A DNA stretch of 41,838 nt. Origin: Verrucomicrobiota bacterium (GTDB lineage: Bacteria; Verrucomicrobiota; Verrucomicrobiia; Opitutales; Opitutaceae). Both the position numbers and the translations under genes were made by a program. The stretch spans positions 202,899-244,736 of the forward strand of contig JACTNC010000050.1 of assembly GCA_014584295.1 (NCBI GenBank), in the 5' to 3' direction. The notes beneath the pieces were generated by a model. The model had not been told where the DNA came from. It worked only from the letters and a program-made list of their open reading frames with translations, and searched no databases. Of this stretch, positions 18,817 through 27,168 are shown piece after piece; the first letter of the stretch is position 1; every line of letters starts with the position of its first letter.

Positions 18817-20493
18817 CTAAGGATTGATCGGAGCAGACTTTGCGAGTTCCTGTTCAACCAGCGCTGAAAGCTGGCTGCTGGCCGCCGAAGCAGCCAGATA
18901 CTGGCCCAATTGCGCGCGCGTCTCCGAATATCGGGGATTGGAATCATCAACAACAGGAGCCTTGCGATCGACGACCTGAACAATTGTGCCCTTAGGTCCG
19001 GAGATGATCATTTCGGACAATGCCCCTTTCTGCAAATTCTGGATCGAACCTAGAAGAGACTGATCGACGTCCTTTGCAGGTTCCCGGGCTGTAAACGCGG
19101 GAAGGAGCTTCGATTCAAACTTGAGCCCTTTGGAGCTTGCAGCTGCCACCGCTGCTTCAAAGGAATCTCCAGCCTTGAGACGTGTCTCAATGAGCGCGCG
19201 GGCAGCGTGCCCGGCCTCGACGAAACGCTTGCGCTTTTCATTTTCGGTAAAGTCGGACGTTACGCGAGCTCGTACCTCCGCCAATTCCGGCTTCCGTGCG
19301 GGGACGAGTTCCTCCCAGAGGAGCACCGCACTCCCGCTCGGCGTTGCCACCGCGTCGGAATAGTAACGGCTGTCATTCAACTTGAAGGCAGCTTCTCCCA
19401 CTTCCGGCGAAGAGGCAAGTTCGGCGGGCACCGCGTCACGGCTGAAGGGGGGGATGCTCCGCACCGTCAAATTACGCTCCTTGAGGAAGGCAGTAACGTT
19501 TGCGCGCGAAATCTTCCCTTCGTAGAGGGCCAGAGTCAGATTGCTTGCAGCCTGGGCGGCCAGATGTTGCACACGCTCCTGGGTCAGGGCTGCGAGCACC
19601 TGCGGTCTCACCGCGGCAAAATCAGCATCCGGTGCCGCGCCCGCCGGGGGAGTGACCACCGGTTTGCCATCCGCCCCGGTGGCTGCCGGTTTGGGAAAAC
19701 GAGCCGGATTGGCATCATAGTAGGCGCGAACGTCGGCGTCCTTGATATTCACCTGCGAGAGAAATGAGGACGACGGAAAATCGACTGCGCCCACCCGCAC
19801 CTGCGGCGGAATCTCGTAGCGGAACGAATTCTCTTCAAAGTATTTCTTCAGGTCCGCGTCGGTCGGCGCAATGTTCGGCGCATATGCGGCGTAATCCGTG
19901 GTCGCAATGGCAAGCGTCCAAGACGTGTCGCTCAGAGCGAGTTCGGCCTTCACATCGCCGGGAAGGACATAGCCTGGCCCCGCCAAGAGCTTTTGCACTT
20001 TCTCGTAACGAAAGTCATCCATAAGCACGCGGGACACATCTCCTTCACCTGCTCCGGGATTCAGCTTCAGACGATCCCGGAAGGCTGCGTAGCGGGCGGC
20101 GTCAAATTCTCCATTTTGGCCCATGAAGGCGCCCCGCGTCTTCACAAAGGCCTCAAGTTCTGAAGGAGTCGGACCGGGGATCCGCATCCTGTTCGCAAGC
20201 ACCAAGGCGGCATGGCGATGCAGCGCAAACTGCTCGAGACGATCACCGCTCAGCGCCGGATATCCCACCTGCAGGTAGACGCTGAGCTGCGCGTCTCCAA
20301 TGACGCGGGCAACGTCGTCCTGATTCCCGAGATTGATGTCGAAAAATGGCCGGTTCATCGCCTTTTGGCCGGCGTTGCCGATGCCAGGGGAGGCTCCGAT
20401 CGTAAAGACGAAGGCGACAATCGTGAGTCCCAGCAGGACCAGGAAAATCAGGCGGAAGTGATGCTGGAACGTTTTCTGGATCCAAGAAATCAT
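18817..20493 (-). CDS. PpiD/SurA-like membrane-anchored periplasmic foldase
   Basis: A 558-residue protein with one N-terminal transmembrane segment (IFLVLLGLTIVAFVFTIG) and a large periplasmic part. Residues about 35-220 resemble the SurA/PpiD N-terminal chaperone domain. A later region (GEAAFKLNDSRYYSDAVATP...AVLLWEE) resembles the end of a parvulin domain, but the conserved core motifs (such as GGDLG) are not visible, so peptidyl-prolyl isomerase activity is doubtful. It probably helps fold outer membrane proteins. It sits between the YihY-like and TolC-like genes on the same strand. PpiD of E. coli also has an inactive parvulin domain. Confidence 0.78.
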   Translation of the reverse strand: MISWIQKTFQHHFRLIFLVLLGLTIVAFVFTIGASPGIGNAGQKAMNRPFFDINLGNQDDVARVIGDAQLSVYLQVGYPALSGDRLEQFALHRHAALVLANRMRIPGPTPSELEAFVKTRGAFMGQNGEFDAARYAAFRDRLKLNPGAGEGDVSRVLMDDFRYEKVQKLLAGPGYVLPGDVKAELALSDTSWTLAIATTDYAAYAPNIAPTDADLKKYFEENSFRYEIPPQVRVGAVDFPSSSFLSQVNIKDADVRAYYDANPARFPKPAATGADGKPVVTPPAGAAPDADFAAVRPQVLAALTQERVQHLAAQAASNLTLALYEGKISRANVTAFLKERNLTVRSIPPFSRDAVPAELASSPEVGEAAFKLNDSRYYSDAVATPSGSAVLLWEELVPARKPELAEVRARVTSDFTENEKRKRFVEAGHAARALIETRLKAGDSFEAAVAAASSKGLKFESKLLPAFTAREPAKDVDQSLLGSIQNLQKGALSEMIISGPKGTIVQVVDRKAPVVDDSNPRYSETRAQLGQYLAASAASSQLSALVEQELAKSAPINP

Positions 20494-20626
20494 GGAATGA
20501 AACCGCCAAGGCTAGATTCACAACCTGATGTGTCAACCGTCGGATACAGCCCGGAATCTGCCGCCCCATGAACCGCATCCCAGCCGAAAGAGGAACACAG
20601 ATTCCTCAAAGGCTCAGGGTACTTGC

Positions 20627-22111
20627 TTAACGCGCCGGGGTGCCCGATTGGGCAATATCGAAGGGATGCTTCTCAAAGAGCTCCTCCAGCGGGGTTTCGA
20701 AGAGTGTACTCGAAAGCGCGTTGCCCAGCTCGGCATCATAGAGCGCAAGCAGGGGATCGGGCTGGGTCAGCGTGATGGACACTGGAGTTTCCCCGAGTTC
20801 ATCATCACTTCGTTTGAAATCCTTTAGGGTGATGTAACGAAGTGGTCGCGCCGGTTGGAATCGAAAATCGGCACCAGTATCAACCTCCTGAGATGGTACC
20901 GGCGATACGAGGCGGATCTGCACCAGGCGATTGAGACACTCGTTCAGGATTTGAGTCGGCACCTTGAGCTTTTCGCTTAACTGCGTCGCCGTGCATGGCT
21001 CCATGCAGGCCTCAAAACGGCGACCGATGGACAGCAGGACGATCAAAGTCAGGCGTTCCCGAAGCGATTCAGAGAGGCTGTTCCATGCAGCCTGGCTGTT
21101 TCGGAAATGTGCATTCTGGACGGCATAACTCACGGTGCCACCCAGCAGTACAAACAACCAGAAAATGTACAGTCCCAGCATGAGCACCGGCACGATACTC
21201 AAGGATCCGTACAGGCTGCGCGTCAGCAGCACGCGTTTCAGATAGAGCGCCGCCAGAAAATTGTTCATAAGGATGAGCAGCGCGACGACAAGTGCTCCAA
21301 CCAGGGCAGCACTCCACAGGACCCTCGTGTTGGGAATGGTTCGGTAGAAAATCGTCAGCATGCCGGTCAGAAGGGCGGCAGACCCCACCGGCAGCAGCAA
21401 TTTCAGCAAAGTCTGAATCTCATGGCGAAACGGGAGTTTCTCCGCGAACGTGCTGACGAGCGCGCCCGCGGACAAACCTGTCGCGGCCGTAAAAAACAGC
21501 ACGGCGCCAAGCGTGAGGATGGTCCAATAGAAAACGAGCCTGAGCAGCCACGAACGCCCCCGCCTCACCCCCCAAATCTCATTGAACGCAGTCTCGATTG
21601 AAGTGAAGAGCTGCAGTACGATGACCACAAGCATGAGCCCACCAAATGCCCCGAGTGCGCCCCGGCTTGAACTTGCCACAAACCCGTTGACGATCTCGAT
21701 CAACTCCGGATTCAACTGAGGCGCCTCGTTGGGATCCGCAGCCGTTCCTGCTTGTTTCGCACGCTCTGCCGCCGCCATGTGTTCGTATTGGACCAGTTGC
21801 GGTGCAACATAGCCCACGAGACGATGCACCGTATTGGCGACCAGATTGGGGTCGTTCTTGTCGAGAGCAAAGCCCGCCACCATCACCGCGATCGCCACCA
21901 GCGGGCCAATGCCCAGGAGCGAGCTGAAGCTCAGCGCCGCGGCCCGGCTCGCCGCGTTGGTCTTTGTCAGGCCAGAATAGGTGATCGACACGACGCGCAG
22001 AAACGCAAAAAGGCGCCCGCGCGCCGAGCGGTCGTTCAGGTATTGCACCTGCCAGATGTTGATGTGCAGCAGGCGCAGGAGCGCGGACCATCGGGATGCC
22101 AGCCTCACCAT
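20627..22111 (-). CDS. YihY/BrkB-family inner membrane protein
   Basis: A 494-residue membrane protein of the YihY/BrkB family, once mislabelled RNase BN. About six hydrophobic segments cover residues 55-330, beginning with AASRAAALSFSSLLGIGPLVAIAVMV and including GGLMLVVIVLQLFTSIETAFNEIWGV, the family signature. The C-terminal 150 residues are soluble and contain a winged-helix-like region (ATQLSEKLKVPTQILNECLNRLVQIRLV), as in longer members of the family. The gene begins 12 bp after the GYF gene, so the two are almost certainly co-transcribed. Function unknown. Confidence 0.9.
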   Translation of the reverse strand: MVRLASRWSALLRLLHINIWQVQYLNDRSARGRLFAFLRVVSITYSGLTKTNAASRAAALSFSSLLGIGPLVAIAVMVAGFALDKNDPNLVANTVHRLVGYVAPQLVQYEHMAAAERAKQAGTAADPNEAPQLNPELIEIVNGFVASSSRGALGAFGGLMLVVIVLQLFTSIETAFNEIWGVRRGRSWLLRLVFYWTILTLGAVLFFTAATGLSAGALVSTFAEKLPFRHEIQTLLKLLLPVGSAALLTGMLTIFYRTIPNTRVLWSAALVGALVVALLILMNNFLAALYLKRVLLTRSLYGSLSIVPVLMLGLYIFWLFVLLGGTVSYAVQNAHFRNSQAAWNSLSESLRERLTLIVLLSIGRRFEACMEPCTATQLSEKLKVPTQILNECLNRLVQIRLVSPVPSQEVDTGADFRFQPARPLRYITLKDFKRSDDELGETPVSITLTQPDPLLALYDAELGNALSSTLFETPLEELFEKHPFDIAQSGTPAR

Positions 22112-22123
22112 GGCATCCCTCCT

Positions 22124-22876
22124 CTAGGCAAGCATAAAGTACGCAAAACCCGCCATCCCAGTAAAACCTGCAGCGATTGCCACCGCGAGGGGCACGTAGG
22201 ACACAAAAATGGTGCAGAAGTACATCCCCACGGATGCCACGGCCAGAGCGACCATCGGCACGACGTCGCCCTGTGACCATAATATGAAGCCAATGAACCC
22301 GAGACCAAAAACGATCCGGAATCGAATGAGCGAATACAGGCTCACCATCTGAAGCACGAGCATCACGGCAAAGAAGAGATCGATGGCTCCAAGAATCGCG
22401 AAGGGCTGCGCAAGCAAAGCCTGGAAATCCTTTTCGATCAGGAGGTCGATTGACGGGCGCGATAGAACCAGAGAAGCCGCGCTCGAGAGCAGGAGCACGA
22501 TCAACGCCCACATGCCGATGCGGGCCGCACGAAGCTGGGTCTCAATCGGATCCGAGCGCTCCCGCGTATCGGCGGTCTTTCCCTCCGCAGCCAGCAGCAT
22601 GTCGTCGACCGTGATGGGAGTCGCCGATTTGTCGCTGCTTCCCACTCCCGGAAGATCCTTCGGCTTCATGCGCAGGCGCTTTTTTTCGGGGAAAAGTGCC
22701 GCAAGCACCTCGGCATTGGAATCGATTGTCGCCCATTGCTCGGTCGACGCATCGTAATAGAGGGTCGCCGGAGAAACCTGACCGGCTTCGGCAAGCGAGG
22801 TCAATTGCTCCAAGGTAAAGGGACCTCGCGCGTCGGTTTCGGTCGCGGCACGGATATAAAACTCCTGCGTGGCCAT
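22124..22876 (-). CDS. GYF_2-domain membrane protein
   Basis: A 250-residue protein from the ATG at 22876. Residues about 3-60 form a GYF_2 domain (EFYIRAATETDARGPFTLEQL, then a QVSPATLYYDASTEQWATI block), a small fold thought to bind proline-rich peptides. A linker follows, then four hydrophobic segments (about residues 120-250). It is 12 bp upstream of the YihY-like gene and 104 bp downstream of argS. Such GYF_2 membrane proteins are common in Verrucomicrobiota and Planctomycetes; their role is not known. Confidence 0.8.
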   Translation of the reverse strand: MATQEFYIRAATETDARGPFTLEQLTSLAEAGQVSPATLYYDASTEQWATIDSNAEVLAALFPEKKRLRMKPKDLPGVGSSDKSATPITVDDMLLAAEGKTADTRERSDPIETQLRAARIGMWALIVLLLSSAASLVLSRPSIDLLIEKDFQALLAQPFAILGAIDLFFAVMLVLQMVSLYSLIRFRIVFGLGFIGFILWSQGDVVPMVALAVASVGMYFCTIFVSYVPLAVAIAAGFTGMAGFAYFMLA

Positions 22877-22980
22877 CGGTTTGCTCAAAATGCTGCGAAC
22901 ACGGAAGGCCTGCGGCAAGGCTCTTTTGAAACGAATCGATTCACCTTTGCATCCCCGAGTGAGGTGGATACCTCATGCAA

Positions 22981-24735
22981 CTACATGCGCTGGAGCGTCT
23001 GGAGTCCAAGAAGGTGCAATCCCTCCTCGAGAACAAGTAGAGTCCGGGCGCAAAGCAGCACCCTGCGGGCACGAACTGCCGCGTCGTCGACAATCACTTT
23101 GTCAACGGTGTAAAAGGCACTGAAGGCCCCGGCCAGTTCGTAAAGATAGCCACAGAGATAGTGTGGCCGCAATTGTTGGGTGGTGAGCTCAAGGATACTT
23201 GCGAATCCGATCAACTTGCGGGCCAATGCGAGTTCAGCCTCTGTCTCGGGTGCCGTTGCTTCCACACTCGCGCCCACCCCGAAAGGATCCAGGTCGAGCT
23301 TTCGAAAGATCGAGCGGATGCGCGTTACCGCATACAGGAGATAGGGCGCCGTATTGCCTTCAAAGGACAGGATTTTGTCCCAGGAGAAAACATAGTCGCT
23401 GCTCCGATTTTGGGAGAGATCGGCATAGCGCACGGCGCCGATACCCACGGCCGCGGCGATTTCGCGACGATCCTCCTCCGGCAAGTCGGGTGACTTGTCC
23501 GATACGAGCCGATAGGCGCGTTCCACCGCCTCGGAAAGCAACGATGCCAGCTTGATCGGATCACCGGAGCGGGTCTTGATCGCCTTCCCATCCTCGCCAA
23601 GGATCGAGCCAAAGGACACGTGCTGAAACTGGGGCAAGGGTCTCTTCGTTGCCGCGAACCATTTCTGCGTCGTCAGCCAGAGCTGCTCAAAGTGATCCGC
23701 CTGACGGGCGTCGGTGAGAATCGCGATCGCATCCGCTTTGAAGTGCTCAACCCGATACAGCATCGTCGCCAGATCGGTGGAGGCATAATTTGCCGCGCCA
23801 TCGGATTTGCGAATGATGAAAGGCTGTTCCTTGAAGCGGGGATGCTCCGGGTGGAACACAACCAGGGCGCCTTCCGACATCGTGGCGAGACCTGCCCGCG
23901 TCAATTCCTCGTACACTTGGGCAAGCCGATCGTTGTAGAAGCTCTCACCGAGCTGATAGTCGAAATGAATACCGAGTTTTCGGTAGATTTCCTCGAACGC
24001 CCCCGAACTGATTGCGGTGATTTTTTCCCAAAGCACCCGGTTCTCGGTGTCTCCCGACTGAAGCTTGACGAGTTCGGCCCGGACAGCCTCCAATGTCGCA
24101 GGATCCTCCTTTGCAGCGGCATCCGCCGCCTTGTAAATCCGCTCCAACTCTTCAAGGGGGTCGTTCTTCAGGGCTTCGTCATTGCGCAGGTGCTTGTACC
24201 CCCAAATCAACTTTCCGAACTGCGTGCCCCAATCGCCAATGTGATTGTCACGAATCACTTCCGCCCCGCAAAACGCCAGCAACCGGCAGATGGCCTCGCC
24301 GATGACCATGCCACGGATATGCCCGACATGCAGTTGTTTGGCGGTGTTGGGTGAGCTAAAATCCACCACATAGCGTTGCCCATGATAGATTCTTGAAGCG
24401 CCCTGCCGCAACTGCCCGGCGGTTGAATAGTCGCGCAGCCAAGAGAGGAGCAATTCCGGTTTCAACCGAACATTGATAAAACCCGGCCCGGCGATGGATA
24501 CGTCAAATTGCTTCCTAAACTCGGCCGGCAGTTGTTGGGTGAGTTTCTCGGCCAACGCGCGGGGATTCGCCTTCACTGATTTTGCATACCCAAGAACTCC
24601 ATTGACTTGGAAATCGCCGTGACGTGGATCCGCGGTGCGGATCTCGGGATTGAAGGTGCTCTCGAGCCCCGCGGACTTCGCGGCGGACAGAAAGGCTTCG
24701 TTAAGATCGGCGGAGACCTGGAAAGAGGCATGCAT
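22981..24735 (-). CDS. argS: Arginyl-tRNA synthetase
   Basis: Charges tRNA-Arg with arginine. From the ATG at 24735 it has 584 residues. The N-terminal Add-1 domain is followed by FSSPNTAKQLHVGHIRGMVIGEA, carrying the HIGH motif as HVGH. The class-specific GDWGTQFG block follows, then KTRSGDPIKL in the KMSK position, which is normal for this enzyme. The C-terminal DALR anticodon-binding domain ends in LHLLGLQTLQRM, usual for ArgS. An upstream ATG at 24822 would add 29 unrelated residues. A small hairpin TGAGGT/ACCTCA (22960-22975) lies just after the stop, but without a T-run. Confidence 0.96.
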   Translation of the reverse strand: MHASFQVSADLNEAFLSAAKSAGLESTFNPEIRTADPRHGDFQVNGVLGYAKSVKANPRALAEKLTQQLPAEFRKQFDVSIAGPGFINVRLKPELLLSWLRDYSTAGQLRQGASRIYHGQRYVVDFSSPNTAKQLHVGHIRGMVIGEAICRLLAFCGAEVIRDNHIGDWGTQFGKLIWGYKHLRNDEALKNDPLEELERIYKAADAAAKEDPATLEAVRAELVKLQSGDTENRVLWEKITAISSGAFEEIYRKLGIHFDYQLGESFYNDRLAQVYEELTRAGLATMSEGALVVFHPEHPRFKEQPFIIRKSDGAANYASTDLATMLYRVEHFKADAIAILTDARQADHFEQLWLTTQKWFAATKRPLPQFQHVSFGSILGEDGKAIKTRSGDPIKLASLLSEAVERAYRLVSDKSPDLPEEDRREIAAAVGIGAVRYADLSQNRSSDYVFSWDKILSFEGNTAPYLLYAVTRIRSIFRKLDLDPFGVGASVEATAPETEAELALARKLIGFASILELTTQQLRPHYLCGYLYELAGAFSAFYTVDKVIVDDAAVRARRVLLCARTLLVLEEGLHLLGLQTLQRM

Positions 24736-24912
24736 CAATTCCACCACACAAATCCAACCCGATGCGGCAAGCGAGATCTCCCCATGTCGATCGGCTTTCT
24801 CCGCGCAAAACCACGGCATCACGAGCCGTTTTGGCTCGACAATACAGCTAGGAATGGTTGGCTCGTAAACTTTTCCGGCTCACGGGCCGCGACGAGTTAT
24901 TCACACCGCACA

Positions 24913-26256
24913 ATGACGAAACGCAACATCCCTCCTCGGAGGTTTATCAAGCCAAGCTTTGAATTCCTGATCGAAAAAAAACGAGACGGCGGAGAATTCA
25001 CCAAGGATGAGGTCCGCTACCTCATAGACAGTACCCTTGATGGTGAGATGCCCCAGCACCAACTCGCCGCACTGGCGATGGCGATCTATTTTCAGGGAAT
25101 GTCCGCCCAGGAAACCGCGGATCTGACGGAAGAGATGATGCTTTCAGGCGAGGTGATCGACCTCTCCGGTATTGCGAAACCAAAGATCGACAAGTTTGCG
25201 ACCGGTGGAATCGGCGACAAGACCTCATTGGTTCTTGTCCCACTCGCAATGGCCGCGGGCGTCGTGGTTCCCATGATGTGCGGTGTCGAACACGACTACG
25301 TGATCAACACCTTGGACAAGCTCGCCTCCATCCCGGGCTTCAAGGCGCACCTGTCCAACGAACAGTTTGTCGGCCAGCTCGCCCGCATCAATGGCGCGAT
25401 CATTGCACAGTCCGAGGACCTCGCACCCGCCGACGCCAAGCTCTACGAACTTCGCAAGGAGACGGGCACAATTCCAAGTCTCCCACTCATCACGGGTTCC
25501 GTCCTTTCCAAGAAACTTGCCGAAGGTTCGGAGGGGCTCGTCATCGACGTGAAATGGGGCAATGGATCCTTCATCAAGGATCTGGAGCAGGCCAAACAGC
25601 TCGCGCGCTCCATGACGCGCGTGGGACGTTCCATGAAGCGCCGCTGCGTCGCGCTGGTCACCGACATGAACCAGCCTCTCGGCGATTCGGTCGGCACCGC
25701 GTTGGAAATCAAGGAGGCCATCCAGCTCCTGAAAGGCGGCGGCCCTGAGGACATCAAGGAACTCGTGCTCAAGCTCGGCATGGAAATTGTACGCCTCGCA
25801 GGCGTCGCGGGTTCAACTCTCTCTGCTAAACAAACCGTCGAGCGTCACCTGACCGATGGCAGCGCCCTCGAAAAGCTCAAGGAACTCGTCAAGGCGCAGG
25901 GAGGCGACACGACCTACATCGATCATCCCGAAAAGTTCACGCAGGCCCGGCACATCCGCAAGCTGCCGGCTCCGAAGCGGGGATATGTTCACACGATCAA
26001 CGCGGCGATGATTGCGCACGGTGTTCACATTCTCGGTGCGGGCAAGAGCGCGGCGGGCGACAAGATCGATTACGCCGTCGGCGTATCTGAAATCCGCAAG
26101 GTCGGCACCCAGGTAAAGCAGGGCGAACCGCTCATGATGATTCACTACAACGACGAATCCAAGCTCGAGCAGGCCCTCAACTACTTCAAGGACGCCTACC
26201 GTCTCGCCCCCAAGCGCCCCACCCCGCCTCCTCTGGTGGTGGAACGGGTGGCCTGA
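24913..26256 (+). CDS. Pyrimidine-nucleoside (thymidine) phosphorylase homologue with altered active site
   Basis: A 447-residue member of the nucleoside phosphorylase-II family (thymidine/pyrimidine-nucleoside phosphorylase). The helical N-terminal domain, the glycine-loop region, LPLITGSVLSKKLAEG, TDMNQPLGDSVG and the C-terminal PYNP domain are all present. With a constant offset of 10 from E. coli DeoA (residue numbers from memory), K94, S105, T133, R181, S196 and K200 match conserved ligands. However, catalytic His85 is F95, Ser86 is A96, Ser113 is C123, and the glycine-rich loop is replaced by GVEHDYVINT. It may act on another substrate or use another chemistry. The start at 24913 is the first ATG with homology. 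It is divergent from argS. Confidence 0.88.
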   Translation: MTKRNIPPRRFIKPSFEFLIEKKRDGGEFTKDEVRYLIDSTLDGEMPQHQLAALAMAIYFQGMSAQETADLTEEMMLSGEVIDLSGIAKPKIDKFATGGIGDKTSLVLVPLAMAAGVVVPMMCGVEHDYVINTLDKLASIPGFKAHLSNEQFVGQLARINGAIIAQSEDLAPADAKLYELRKETGTIPSLPLITGSVLSKKLAEGSEGLVIDVKWGNGSFIKDLEQAKQLARSMTRVGRSMKRRCVALVTDMNQPLGDSVGTALEIKEAIQLLKGGGPEDIKELVLKLGMEIVRLAGVAGSTLSAKQTVERHLTDGSALEKLKELVKAQGGDTTYIDHPEKFTQARHIRKLPAPKRGYVHTINAAMIAHGVHILGAGKSAAGDKIDYAVGVSEIRKVGTQVKQGEPLMMIHYNDESKLEQALNYFKDAYRLAPKRPTPPPLVVERVA

Positions 26257-26286
26257 TCCCGTCTGTCTTTTCAGCTTACGCTTCAA

Positions 26287-26316
26287 AAAAAGCCGACCTT
26301 TGCAGGTCGGCTTTTT
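26287..26316. terminator. Bidirectional intrinsic terminator between convergent genes
   Basis: AAAAAGCCGACC and GGTCGGCTTTTT pair around a 6-base loop (26299-26304). Because A and T runs flank the GC stem on both sides, it can end transcripts from both the phosphorylase gene (plus) and efp (minus). Confidence 0.88.
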
Positions 26317-26417
26317 CCTGGATTGGGCCCGGGATCGGTTGTGTCGAGCCAGCTTCTGCCGCTAACACCAGCAGGAGCTGCTGATTCGCGCCGCTCTTCC
26401 TTCCCGGTTGTCTGGAT

Positions 26418-26975
26418 TCAGGCGCGCCCCAGATAGCTCCCGTCCGCCGTGCTGACGCGGATGACTTCGCCTTCCTTGATGAAGAGCGGTACCTGCACGA
26501 CTAGCCCGGTTTCGAGCTTTGCAGGTTTCTGGACGTTGCTGGCGGTATCGCCCTTAACTCCCTCGGCACTCTCTACGATCTTGAGATTCACAGCGGAGGG
26601 GAGGTCCACCGAGAGAGGTTTTTCGTCAACAAAGAGGACATCTACCTTGCCTCCCGCTGTCAGGTAATTCTTCACGTCGCCCAAGGTCCCCTCGCTCAGT
26701 TCAATCTGATCAAAGCTCTCCGGGTCAATAAACGCATAGGTATCGCGATCCGCGTAGCTGAATTCCAGTGACCGGCGATCAGTGGGCAGCACCTCAATGG
26801 TATCCGTCGATGCAAATCGCTGGTCGAGCGCCTTACCGTAACGGAGGTTCCTCATCTTGATCTGCACAAATGCGCGCAGGTTGCCGGGAGTCCGGTGCTG
26901 GGTTTCCATGACGAGGTGAGGCTCGCCGTTGAATTTGATGACTTGGCCTTTGCGGATATCGTTGGCTGCGGGCAT
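26418..26975 (-). CDS. efp: Elongation factor P
   Basis: Helps the ribosome form peptide bonds at polyproline stretches. The 185-residue length and the three beta-barrel domains are normal, with the GVKGDTASNVQKPA motif typical of the family. The domain I loop, which in E. coli carries the modified Lys34 (PGK), reads PGN here, with Asn32 at the tip. That residue cannot take beta-lysine, rhamnose or 5-aminopentanol in the known ways. A hairpin and a plausible promoter lie upstream. It converges with the phosphorylase gene and is divergent from lpxC-fabZ. Confidence 0.96.
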   Translation of the reverse strand: MPAANDIRKGQVIKFNGEPHLVMETQHRTPGNLRAFVQIKMRNLRYGKALDQRFASTDTIEVLPTDRRSLEFSYADRDTYAFIDPESFDQIELSEGTLGDVKNYLTAGGKVDVLFVDEKPLSVDLPSAVNLKIVESAEGVKGDTASNVQKPAKLETGLVVQVPLFIKEGEVIRVSTADGSYLGRA

Positions 26976-27006
26976 GGGCTTGGATGAATCGAGTTAAAAG
27001 GGTATC

Positions 27007-27036
27007 GAAATACCCTCCGTTCAGTACACATGTCAA
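27007..27036 (-). promoter_or_regulatory. Candidate efp promoter with overlapping hairpin
   Basis: On the minus strand a perfect -35 TTGACA (27036-27031) is followed, after 18 bases, by TATTTC (27012-27007), a partial -10 match. A perfect hairpin GGGTAT-CGAA-ATACCC (27000-27015) overlaps the -10 region, about 25 bp before the efp start codon, and could be an operator or a leader structure. Confidence 0.45.
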
Positions 27037-27051
27037 GGATTCCACTTGGCA

Positions 27052-27070
27052 GGGCTGGCCCGGCCAGCCC
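27052..27070. repeat. 19-bp palindrome upstream of lpxC-fabZ
   Basis: GGGCTGGCC and GGCCAGCCC flank a single central C, giving a perfect 9-bp inverted repeat about 100 bp before the lpxC-fabZ start. It could be a regulator site; its size and GC content also fit chance in GC-rich DNA. Confidence 0.4.
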
Positions 27071-27168
27071 GCCGGAACGTGTACAAGCGACAAGGCATAG
27101 ACCCCCTGTCGGCCATGCTCCGCGCTTGCGCTTTCCAAGGTCACTTCGTCACTCTTGCAACCTCCTCT

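Noticed and set aside
21579..22511. A 310-residue open frame on the minus strand across the GYF and YihY genes in another frame
   Set aside because: It overlaps two real genes on the same strand, and its composition (Arg, Gly, His, Pro) is that of an out-of-frame shadow.
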